Of a stretch of 64,000 nucleotides of DNA, positions 27,082-34,671 are shown piece by piece (position 1 is the stretch's first letter; each line of letters starts with the position of its first letter). The notes under the pieces were generated by a model. The model saw only the letters and a program-made list of their open reading frames with translations, made no database searches and was not told where the DNA came from. Made by a program: the position numbers and the translations under genes. This DNA comes from DASVTR01 sp033855775 (GTDB taxonomy: Bacteria; Acidobacteriota; Blastocatellia; Pyrinomonadales; Pyrinomonadaceae), in assembly GCA_033855775.1 (NCBI GenBank), contig JAWVFT010000116.1, forward strand, positions 1 through 64,000, in the 5' to 3' direction.

Positions 27082-28356
27082 CTAACTCAGAAAAAAAAAC
27101 TCGGAGTTTTGCGCTTGCTCAAAGCTGCCGATGAAGGACATGGCCGCGCTGCTCTCATTGGCTTCGGCCTCGTCGCCGCGCTGCTTCGCCAAGAGATAAC
27201 GCCGCGAGAGTTGAAGCGGCACAACGGTTCCCGTCAACTTGCCTTTCGTCTCGTTATGAATCTTTCGCGCGCGAGCTTCGTCTTGATTGCGATAAGCGGC
27301 CAGAAAATCCTGCAAGACCTGCTCATCCTTCTTGAAGAGACGCGCTTGCTCTTTGTCCAGGCGGGCGAGGTTCCGGCGCGCTTCGTCCGCCCATGGCGAA
27401 GACGAATCCTTTTGCAAGTAGAGCGTCCAGGCTTCCTTCGCCTGTCGCGGCGATGCCAGTTCCTGTAAGGCCAGAGCTTTATTAAAAAGAGCTTCCAGCA
27501 GATTGCCGTCGAGGTCCGTCGCCTTCGTGAACTCTTCCAGGGCGTGAGCCAACTCTTCGAGCTTCTTCTCCGGGGCGGAGGCTTTCGCCAACTCAAAATG
27601 GGCCGCGCCCAAATCGTTATGAAGCTTCGCGCTCTTATCCGCGAGCTTCAACGCGCTCTCGAATTCCTTGATGGCGTCCGCGGGCTTCTGCTGCGTGAGA
27701 TAGAAGACGCCGAGCGCGTCATGCGTCTGCGCGTTCGGACTCTTTTCCTTGGCCTCGATTAGATTAATTTCGATGCGCCGCAAACGGCTCGCCTCGCGGG
27801 CTTCAGGCCCGCCGCGCAGTTGCGACACGGGTGCGTAGTCAAACTCGGAAAGGCGCGTTTCGGTCGGGCGCGACTGCCGGTACATAGAGCGCAGTTCGGC
27901 GAGTTCGTCACGGCTCTCTCTGCTGCCGAAGTAGATGACCGACGCGAGCACGGCAACCAGCAGAACGGCAAACGCAGCGGCATACTTCGGCTGGCGAAAG
28001 AAGGCTTTGAGCGAAGCGAAGAACGACGACGACGGCGTGGCTTCCGCTTCATCAGCATTCTCTGCGAGCACGGCGTTTTCGGCCAGAGCCTTTTCTCTCA
28101 AAGCCTGCGTCAGTTGCAGCTTAAAGCGTCTGTCGGGATTCTCCGCGAGCGTCGCTTGCAGGCTGGCCGCGTCCGCTTCGTCCAGATGACGGAGGACGTA
28201 ATCGTTGATGATGCCGTCTTCCGCGAGGGCGACCTGCGAGCAGAACTCCTCGTCGGTGAACAACAGTTCCTCAATCCCTTCGAGCGTCGTCTCATCCGAA
28301 ACCCGCCCCAGGAGATACTCGCGGACTGTCTTCTCGCTCTTTAAAGATTCGCCCAT
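27082..28356 (-). CDS. Anti-sigma-like membrane protein with TPRs (likely N-terminal part of a split gene)
   Basis: 424 residues. The N-terminal ~90 residues (VREYLLGRVSDETTLEGIEE, FCSQVALAEDGIINDYVLRH) are the anti-sigma-like head commonly found after sigma factors in this phylum. A transmembrane helix follows (YAAAFAVLLVAVLASVIYFG, about 124-143), then TPRs to the end. The C-terminus ends NSEFFFLS, where FFF is encoded by nine T residues, and the next gene is open in the -1 frame across this site. It is therefore most likely the front part of one anti-sigma/TPR/CHAT protein, split by a homopolymer error or joined by frameshifting. Starts 48 bases after the sigma factor. Confidence 0.85.
   Translation of the reverse strand: MGESLKSEKTVREYLLGRVSDETTLEGIEELLFTDEEFCSQVALAEDGIINDYVLRHLDEADAASLQATLAENPDRRFKLQLTQALREKALAENAVLAENADEAEATPSSSFFASLKAFFRQPKYAAAFAVLLVAVLASVIYFGSRESRDELAELRSMYRQSRPTETRLSEFDYAPVSQLRGGPEAREASRLRRIEINLIEAKEKSPNAQTHDALGVFYLTQQKPADAIKEFESALKLADKSAKLHNDLGAAHFELAKASAPEKKLEELAHALEEFTKATDLDGNLLEALFNKALALQELASPRQAKEAWTLYLQKDSSSPWADEARRNLARLDKEQARLFKKDEQVLQDFLAAYRNQDEARARKIHNETKGKLTGTVVPLQLSRRYLLAKQRGDEAEANESSAAMSFIGSFEQAQNSEFFFLS
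27091..27099 (-). other. T9 homopolymer at the junction of the anti-sigma/TPR and CHAT frames
   Basis: On the coding strand the sequence is GAG, nine T, CTGAGTTAG. In the upstream frame this ends with a stop; one extra T, or a -1 slip on T-TTT-TTT, continues into the CHAT frame with no stop. This is the position at which the two genes could be joined. Confidence 0.8.
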
Positions 28357-28404
28357 TATTATCGCCGTCCAATGGATGTGCCTTTGACGGGTGTTTTGTA
28401 ACGG

Positions 28405-29013
28405 TCAACTCATGCATTCCCGAACGCAAATCTTCAGCTTCTGCTTGATGCGCATCACGCGCATGCGCAGAGCCGTCTGCGTCATTTCAAGTTTCTCGGA
28501 GATGCGGCGATGCAGTTCAATCTTCGCCAGCTTGACCTCAGAAAAATAATCCAGAATCAGGCTCCGGCTTTCAGGGGAAAGTTCCGCTAGGCATTTGTCC
28601 AAACACTCGCCGGAGAAACTCTGCTCGGCGGGAACGGTCGCGGCGATGGTCACTTCGTCAATGTCCAGATGAGCGCGCTCTTTCCGCAACGATTCACGAT
28701 AGACATTCTTGGCCACGCCGTAACAATAAGCGAGCTTGTTTTCAATCTGCTCGTCGGAGAGTTTGAGCATCACGCGGTTGATGGTTTCGTCCGCCAGTTC
28801 GTCGGAGAAACGACAGCGGCGCAGCGCGAAAAAAGTGCAGAGCCGAAAGCGCAGGCGTTCATACTCTTCTCCGGCGCTGTCGCCTTGAGGACTCAGCCAC
28901 GCGAGGAAGTTCGCAAACTTTTCGCGCGTCACTTCTTTGTTGACCTTAGTTTCCGGCACTGGCAGATAGTCCCGATTCGAGCCGTCAGGAAATTCGGCGA
29001 TAGCATACCGCAA
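28405..29013 (-). CDS. ECF-type RNA polymerase sigma factor
   Basis: About 202 residues from a TTG; the true start may be further in, since the conserved part begins near TREKFANFLAWL. Region 2 is recognisable (FSDELADETINRVMLKLSDE, KLAYCYGVAKNVYRESLRK) and region 4 is SRSLILDYFSEVKLAKIELH followed by EKLEMTQTALRMRVMRIKQK, a helix-turn-helix for the -35 element. It is the first gene of a six-gene operon with the anti-sigma/TPR/CHAT proteins. It is likely held by the membrane anti-sigma head and released upon signal, driving its own operon and others. Confidence 0.85.
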   Translation of the reverse strand: MRYAIAEFPDGSNRDYLPVPETKVNKEVTREKFANFLAWLSPQGDSAGEEYERLRFRLCTFFALRRCRFSDELADETINRVMLKLSDEQIENKLAYCYGVAKNVYRESLRKERAHLDIDEVTIAATVPAEQSFSGECLDKCLAELSPESRSLILDYFSEVKLAKIELHRRISEKLEMTQTALRMRVMRIKQKLKICVRECMS

Positions 29014-29037
29014 TCATAAAAAGATAGACAGTTATTT

Positions 29038-29069
29038 AACAGCCCAAGCCGTTGAAGGCTTGGGCTGTT
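29038..29069 (-). terminator. Strong hairpin after the gene at 29117
   Basis: AACAGCCCAAGCC and GGCTTGGGCTGTT form a perfect 13-pair stem with a 6-base loop. It lies downstream of the minus-strand gene at 29117-29929. The T-run is poor, so it may be a terminator or an RNA-stabilising 3' structure. Confidence 0.6.
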
Positions 29070-29116
29070 CGGTTGGCGAAGCTGTGGCTTCCGTTGACCG
29101 ACGGCAAAGGCTCTGT

Positions 29117-29929
29117 TCACTTCTGTGGTCGAAGTCCCAGACCGTCTCTCACTGCGCCGCTCTTCAGTTCGGCGTCATTCTCGAACTTGATTTTGCTACA
29201 TGAAGAGCAACCGTTGAACTGGGGCGTAGAACCGGGCGGAACGGCTTGGGCGATTCCGTCTATGCCGGCGGCGGTCAGGCTGCCCACCAAGTTGAAGCCG
29301 GTGATGACGCCGCCAATATCGTCAACTCTGACGGTCAAACAATTCCGGCCCGGTCGCAGCAACTTGACCAGCTTGTCGCCCGTGATTTTCCAAACCGCAG
29401 GCGGGCCGGCGAAGCCGCCTTTGCCGCCGCTGGTCGCCAACTGGTGCAGATTGTTGGGCGGGCCTAAAGAGCCGGGCGCGACGTTGAGGCCAAGATAGAA
29501 AAAGTCGTCGGACATCACCGAAACGTCCAGACTGCTTAGCTGGATAGCTTCTGGATTATCCCACAAGGCTTTCGTCATGCAAAAACATTTCTGATAGTAG
29601 TAAGGCCCCGCCACCAGAGCTTGCGAGCCGTTTGGAGAATAGCTAATCCACTGCGAGTCGGCCGGAGCCGCGTTCCACGCAGTAGGATGTTTGTTGATGA
29701 CGTTGGCCGGGCGCGGCTCGGAAGTTCCAGTGATGGGGTCTTTAATGACCGACCAGAAAGCATCGCCCGGAACAAAGCCGATGGAATACTTCGTTTGAGT
29801 GTTGTGGTTAAAGCCTGTGTTGAGCGTGATGGTCTGCGTATCGAGCGGGGCGATGGCCGACTGTTTCGTCGTCAACGCCGCCGCCAGCATCGCCATGATT
29901 GCTAAAGCCAGGCATAGTTTGCGTGTCAT
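29117..29929 (-). CDS. Hypothetical secreted protein
   Basis: The ATG at 29929 is chosen because GGAGAG lies just upstream (270 residues); an upstream extension to 29989 lacks such a site. There is a signal peptide (KLCLALAIMAMLAAALTT). The mature part is beta-rich (TITLNTGFNHN, WKITGDKLVKLLRPGRNCLT, VRVDDIGGVITGFNLVGSL), reminiscent of a galactose-binding-like carbohydrate fold, with CFC and CSSC cysteine pairs. I do not recognise a named family. It has its own downstream hairpin, so it is probably monocistronic. Confidence 0.7.
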   Translation of the reverse strand: MTRKLCLALAIMAMLAAALTTKQSAIAPLDTQTITLNTGFNHNTQTKYSIGFVPGDAFWSVIKDPITGTSEPRPANVINKHPTAWNAAPADSQWISYSPNGSQALVAGPYYYQKCFCMTKALWDNPEAIQLSSLDVSVMSDDFFYLGLNVAPGSLGPPNNLHQLATSGGKGGFAGPPAVWKITGDKLVKLLRPGRNCLTVRVDDIGGVITGFNLVGSLTAAGIDGIAQAVPPGSTPQFNGCSSCSKIKFENDAELKSGAVRDGLGLRPQK

Positions 29930-30081
29930 TGTCTTTCTCTCCTTCGGAATAGATTTGCACGATGCCTTGCAGCGATTTCGTGCTTGCATCTATGTGTGAC
30001 TATTCCCCGGAGAAACGTAACGCTGCCGCCGCGCGAGCTTCGGCATTCGTCCTGACGAGACACGAAAAAGCTATGCGAAGG

Positions 30082-30510
30082 CTACGCGTCGGCGGGCAGC
30101 ATTTTCGTCACGTCCCTGTGCGCGAGCACGACGGCGGGCTCGCGTTGAAGAGCGGCGTGGTATCGTCTTTCAAACTCGCTGCCCGTCTCCGAAGGCTTGA
30201 CGAGCGAGCACGCCTGCGCGAGCAGAGACTCCGCATCACTGTTCATTACAGGCTTGTCCGCGTCGAGCATCTCGTCTATCCGCACGATTAGCTCGGAGAT
30301 GGAATGCAGCCATGCGAACTGTTCGTGATTGATGACGAGTTGCAGCAACTCTCCGCTTGAGACGTTTCCGTGCGCCTGCTCGTAGGCGGCGCGCTCCGTG
30401 TCGAGCAGCGTCTTGTGCAGGCGCAGCAAAGCGCGACGCAACTCGCGCACGCGCTGTAGCGTTGATTCCGTGGCCGGAATCTCTGTGTCATGTGAATCGT
30501 TCTTACTCAT
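30082..30510 (-). CDS. Hypothetical helical cytoplasmic protein
   Basis: The ATG at 30510 is preferred over an extension to 30588 because GGAAGG precedes it by about 9 bases (142 residues). It is entirely helical: LQRVRELRRALLRLHKTLLD, ERAAYEQAHG, ELLQLVINHEQFAWLHSISE and LIVRIDEMLD. The pattern resembles an uncharacterised bacterial family, but I cannot name it. No membrane segment or catalytic motif. It stands alone, divergent from the TIGR03118-like gene. Confidence 0.7.
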   Translation of the reverse strand: MSKNDSHDTEIPATESTLQRVRELRRALLRLHKTLLDTERAAYEQAHGNVSSGELLQLVINHEQFAWLHSISELIVRIDEMLDADKPVMNSDAESLLAQACSLVKPSETGSEFERRYHAALQREPAVVLAHRDVTKMLPADA

Positions 30511-30926
30511 CGTTTTGAGCCTTCCGGTTTCTTCAATCGCCCGTCGCAAATACTCTTGACAGCGCAGAGCGATGGGAATAGAGTCCAACCCATTGACGCA
30601 CTAGAAAATTCCATATGGGCGGCTTTCCCCCTTAGCCGCATGTTCCGAGCTTCCTTGATTGACTCTAACGATAGTTAGCCCGGCTGTCATGTGCGCTGCT
30701 GCTCGCCGCGCCGCAAATTAGAGCTTCCGCAACTCGTCCGGCACGACCCGCAAACGTCTTGCCCCCATTAACCGGGCCATGTTCTTTCCGCCATGCGATA
30801 CGCCTGGCGCATAAATCGGTCGCTTCGCTGTTGACTGTCAGGCTGGCTTGCGCCTCAGCCGCAGCGAACCTTGCGCCAACTCTAACGTGACAACTACCCG
30901 TCCGAAAGTGAAGAGGAGAATTTGAT
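30511..30926. other. Divergent intergenic region
   Basis: About 416 bases between divergent genes, so it should contain two promoters. A small inverted repeat (CTAAC-GATA-GTTAG, near 30667-30680) is the only structure noticed. GAGGAG precedes the ATG at 30927. No small gene or T-tailed hairpin was found. Confidence 0.35.
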
Positions 30927-33248
30927 ATGCTTTACCAGCGCTTTGTCAAACGCCACTCCCGAAAGCTCATCGCCACAGCGCTCTTCGGCTTGATGAGCCT
31001 CATGATACTGGCAGGATTTCCCGCAGCGGCTGTCAACACTTCAGGCAAACAACCGCTCAAGAGCAGCACAGCATCGCAGGAGTCAAACTCGCTGTTGCTC
31101 GCCACGCCCTACCGCCAGACCAACCTCGTCTCCGACCTGCCCGGCGTCGCGCGCATCATAGACCCGCTGCTCATCAACCCCTGGGGCATCTCGATGACGG
31201 CGACGAGTCCCTTCTGGGTTGCCAATCAAGCCACTGGAACCGCCACGCTCTACGCGGGTGACGTGGCGGGCAGTCTCTTTACGAAAAACAGTCTGGTCGT
31301 CACCATTCCCGGCAGCGCCCCGACCGGAACGGTCGCCAACGGGACAGCCGATTTCGTCGTCACCAACGGCTCGGCCAGCGGAGCCGCGCGTTTCATCTTC
31401 GCTTCGCTGTCGGGCAACATCACGGGCTGGAATCCGAACGTCCCGGCGGCAGGCTCGACGCAGGCGCAAATCGCCGCCAGTCATCCCGGCCACGTCTACA
31501 CGGGCCTTGCTCTTGCCAACAACGGCTCTGGAAACTTTCTCTATGCGGCGGATTTCGCCAACGGAGCGATTGACGTTTACGACAAGAACTACGCGCTTCA
31601 GCCCACCGCTTCGTTTCCCTTTGCAGACCCGACCATCCCGACGACTCCCGGCAACACATATCACCCGCATAACGTTCAAGCCATCGGTGGCTCGCTCTAC
31701 GTCACCTACGCCAAGGTCGGGACGGACGGGCATGCTGAAAACGGGATGGGCAACGGCTTCGTCCGCAGGTTCAACGCCAACGGCGTGCGCGACCTGACGT
31801 TCGGCATTAACAACGGGCCGCTCGATGCCCCCTGGGGCGTCACGATAGCTCCGGCTTCCTTCGGCTCGTTCGGCAATGCCTTGCTCGTCGGCAATTTCTC
31901 CGACGAAGGCCACGTCAATGCTTTCAACGCTCTGACCGGAGCCTTCCTCGGCACGCTCAACGACGAGAGCGGCAACCCGATTTCGATTGACGAGTTGTGG
32001 GCCCTCACCTTCGGCAACGGCGGCAGCGGCGGCGACTCTTCGACGCTCTACTTCTCAGCCGGGATTGGCGAAGAAGGCCACGGCCTCTTCGGCTCGCTCA
32101 ATGTCGTCAACACGCCTTCGCCCTCGCTCGTGCAGTTCAGCAGCAGCAGCTACCTCGTCAACGAAGGCACCGGCAGCATCTCCATCACGGTGACGCGCAC
32201 CGGCGACGCTTCAGGCGCGGCCACCGTCAACTATGCGACCTTCGACGAATTTAAATCCGGTCATGCCAATCAGAAATCGGACTACCAGATTGCCGTCGGG
32301 ACGCTCCGATTCAATCCCGGCGAAACCAGCAAGACCTTCAAGATTCTGCTCGAAGACGACTTTTATCAGGAGGGCGACGAAGAGGTTAATCTGATTCTGA
32401 GCAACCCGACGGGAGCGGGCCTCGGCTCGCCGAGCGTGGCCGACCTGACCATCGCCGAGAACGACACGGGGCCGTCGCCCACCAATCCGATTGACGACGC
32501 GCAGTTCTTCGTGCGCCAGCAATATCTGGACTTTCTCAATCGCGAGCCGGACGCCGGAGGTCTGGCTTACTGGACGGGCCAGATTACCGCTTGCGGAGCG
32601 AACACGGCCTGCGTCAATCGCCGTCGCCGTGAAGTCTCAGCGGCCTTCTTCGTCGAGCAGGAGTTTCAACAGACCGGCTTCTTCGTCGAGCGTTTCTTCA
32701 AAGCCGCTCTGGGAACGCGCATCAGCTATGAAGAGTTTGTTCTCGGTCGCAGCAAAGTGCAGGCCGGCCCCAACGCGGAAAACGGCAAGGAAGCCTTCGC
32801 CGAAGACTTCGTGCAGCGCAGCGACTTCATTCAAAAGTACGGGCCGACCGCCTCGAACGTCTGCCCGACCTTCGTTGACGCGCTCATCAACAACGTCCAG
32901 ACGGGCTCCGGCGTCAACATGACGCCGCGCCGCAACGACCTGATTAACGAGTGCAACATCTACGTCAACGCCGGGCCGATTCAGCGCGCCAAGGTCATTC
33001 GCAAGCTGGTTGAATACCCGGAGTTTATCAACGCGGAGTTTAACCAATCCTTCGTGCTGGCCGAATACTTCGGCTATCTCAAGCGGACGCCCGACGTGGC
33101 AGGGTTCAATTTCTGGCTCAATCAATTGAACAGCATGAACCCGCCGAACTACATCGCCATGGTCTGCGCGTTCATCAACTCGCCGGAGTACCAGCAACGC
33201 TTCTACAGCGTTATCACGCACACGGATGCAGAGTGCGGCGTGCCGTAA
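30927..33248 (+). CDS. Secreted TIGR03118-like / Calx-beta / DUF4214 protein
   Basis: 773 residues. A signal peptide (LIATALFGLMSLMILAGFPA) is followed by an N-terminal ~370-residue beta-propeller of the TIGR03118 type (YRQTNLVSDLPGVARIIDPL, NPWGISMTATSPFWVANQAT, GHENGMGNG-like loops). A Calx-beta calcium-binding domain comes next (about 395-500: SYLVNEGTGSISITVTRTGD, DFYQEGDEEVNLILSNPT). The C-terminal 260 residues hold two DUF4214 units (QQYLDFLNREPDAGGLAYW and GYLKRTPDVAGFNFWLNQLN). Proteins of this build are surface or matrix proteins. GAGGAG gives a clear start. It ends at a perfect hairpin. Confidence 0.9.
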   Translation: MLYQRFVKRHSRKLIATALFGLMSLMILAGFPAAAVNTSGKQPLKSSTASQESNSLLLATPYRQTNLVSDLPGVARIIDPLLINPWGISMTATSPFWVANQATGTATLYAGDVAGSLFTKNSLVVTIPGSAPTGTVANGTADFVVTNGSASGAARFIFASLSGNITGWNPNVPAAGSTQAQIAASHPGHVYTGLALANNGSGNFLYAADFANGAIDVYDKNYALQPTASFPFADPTIPTTPGNTYHPHNVQAIGGSLYVTYAKVGTDGHAENGMGNGFVRRFNANGVRDLTFGINNGPLDAPWGVTIAPASFGSFGNALLVGNFSDEGHVNAFNALTGAFLGTLNDESGNPISIDELWALTFGNGGSGGDSSTLYFSAGIGEEGHGLFGSLNVVNTPSPSLVQFSSSSYLVNEGTGSISITVTRTGDASGAATVNYATFDEFKSGHANQKSDYQIAVGTLRFNPGETSKTFKILLEDDFYQEGDEEVNLILSNPTGAGLGSPSVADLTIAENDTGPSPTNPIDDAQFFVRQQYLDFLNREPDAGGLAYWTGQITACGANTACVNRRRREVSAAFFVEQEFQQTGFFVERFFKAALGTRISYEEFVLGRSKVQAGPNAENGKEAFAEDFVQRSDFIQKYGPTASNVCPTFVDALINNVQTGSGVNMTPRRNDLINECNIYVNAGPIQRAKVIRKLVEYPEFINAEFNQSFVLAEYFGYLKRTPDVAGFNFWLNQLNSMNPPNYIAMVCAFINSPEYQQRFYSVITHTDAECGVP

Positions 33249-33276
33249 AAGATCGCGCTCAAACTGAGCAACAAAG

Positions 33277-33315
33277 AATGCGGATTGAAAGACAGCTTGT
33301 CTTTCAATCCGCATT
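33277..33315. terminator. Perfect 18-bp hairpin between convergent genes
   Basis: AATGCGGATTGAAAGACA pairs exactly with TGTCTTTCAATCCGCATT across a 3-base loop. It lies 29 bases after the TIGR03118-like gene and 25 before the end of the convergent kinase gene, so it probably terminates both directions. Confidence 0.85.
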
Positions 33316-33339
33316 TCTCATTCTGCGCCAGCCATGCGC

Positions 33340-33870
33340 TCAGTCCGGCTCCTGCGCGGCGGCGCGCTCCAAGCGGGAGAGAAAATTTTCCACCTCTGCG
33401 CGCGAGCGCAACCGGATGACCTGTTTGTTTTCCGAATGCGCCTTGAGCCGTTCCAACACTTCCGGCCTCACCCTTGCGGGATAATCCCAAATCCAGCGCG
33501 TGAACTCCAGATTGAATTTCTCAGGACAATCACCGGCCATGTCCGGCCTGCTCCGCTTCCAGTAGCGCAGCAACCGCTTCATCACGCGCCACAGGCAAAC
33601 AGAGCGCGGCAGGTCTAAGAAGATGGCCGTGTCGCAGGCCCGCAGCCTCGTCTCAAGCGTGCCTCCATAGTTGCCGTCCATAACCCAGGCCGCGCGCTTA
33701 ACCAACTCTTCGACGGTCTTCACCCATTCGGCTTTCGGCGTCTCTATCCAGCCCGGCTGCCAGTAGAGAGAATCCAGATGTATAACTTCCGTCTTGAGGC
33801 TCGCGCCCAAACGTTTCGCAAACGTGGACTTGCCAGCCCCGCCTGAACCGATGACTAAAACCTTCTTCAT
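33340..33870 (-). CDS. P-loop kinase (adenylate kinase/FlaR-like)
   Basis: A 176-residue P-loop NTPase: Walker A GSGGAGKSTFAKRLG directly at the N-terminus, then VIHLDSLYWQPGW and WVMDGNYGGTLETRL. The acidic AIFLDLPRSVCLWRVMKR segment acts as the Walker B/LID-like region. This is the family annotated as DNA topology modulation protein FlaR or adenylate kinase-like small kinases. The real substrate is unknown. The next gene upstream is a NuiA-like protein on the same strand. Confidence 0.85.
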   Translation of the reverse strand: MKKVLVIGSGGAGKSTFAKRLGASLKTEVIHLDSLYWQPGWIETPKAEWVKTVEELVKRAAWVMDGNYGGTLETRLRACDTAIFLDLPRSVCLWRVMKRLLRYWKRSRPDMAGDCPEKFNLEFTRWIWDYPARVRPEVLERLKAHSENKQVIRLRSRAEVENFLSRLERAAAQEPD

Positions 33871-33912
33871 CTCGCGTTGCTTGCCGAAATCAAAGCCCTG
33901 CGGCGTGTCTGC

Positions 33913-34449
33913 TTATGTCTCGATGGCGGTCGTCACCAGCCCCGCGATGTTGCCTTGCTCGTCGAGTCCGGCGATGTAGCAGCGTATCTCGACTTGGCCG
34001 ACGCGAAACACCGTGACCTTGCGCAGCCGTTTGAGCGCCGCTAACATGCGCTGCAACTTTTCCCACTCGGCGACAACCTCCGGGTTGCTTGTGTCCGTGC
34101 CGCGACGCTCTGCGATGTCGTCTTCGCCGGGAAAAAAATCTTCGAGCGAGCATTGCTCTACGAGCCGCTCGGTCTGTGCGCCGAGTTCGTCAAGCAACTG
34201 CCGCGAGAGACCGAAGCGCTTCAAAAATCCTTCCGGCGTCAAATCATCTTCGCCCTCCGCGGGCAGCGAGAAGAACTTGTAAGGGTAATCCGACTCGCTC
34301 ATGTAAGAGAGTCCGGCGGCGGCCTGTTCCAACTCTTCGCGCAAAGATAGTTGAGACTTCGACTCGCTTTCGCGCGAGCCGCACGCGCCCGCCCGCTCGT
34401 CATCCGCCGCGCTCGCTGCCGTCTGCTCAAAATCGCTTCCCTCAATCAT
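33913..34449 (-). CDS. NuiA-like nuclease inhibitor family protein
   Basis: The ATG at 34449 is chosen (AAAGG about 10 bases upstream) over a TTG at 34458; 178 residues. The C-terminal 130 residues match the nuclease A inhibitor fold of cyanobacterial NuiA: LSYMSESDYPYKFFSLP and the end VFRVGQVEIRCYIAGLDEQG followed by NIAGLVTTAIET. The N-terminal 45 residues are low complexity and probably disordered. NuiA binds and blocks the non-specific nuclease NucA. No nuclease gene is next to it here, so the target is unknown. Confidence 0.75.
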   Translation of the reverse strand: MIEGSDFEQTAASAADDERAGACGSRESESKSQLSLREELEQAAAGLSYMSESDYPYKFFSLPAEGEDDLTPEGFLKRFGLSRQLLDELGAQTERLVEQCSLEDFFPGEDDIAERRGTDTSNPEVVAEWEKLQRMLAALKRLRKVTVFRVGQVEIRCYIAGLDEQGNIAGLVTTAIET

Positions 34450-34671
34450 GATGGTCAATCCTTTACGTCAGAACATTCTTGCGCCAACTCGTTGACGCGC
34501 CGCGCCCGTAGTTGACTATGAGCCTTTTTCAAATTATAGCTTAACCACAGAGGAAGCGTTGAAGGATGCGCGATGAAGAGCAAGGCTTTCATCAGTCGTT
34601 GCGGCGTTTCCTCCCGCGCGCTTCGTCTCCTCTATGATTAGTGATGAAATAAATTTCAGGCAAGGATGATA

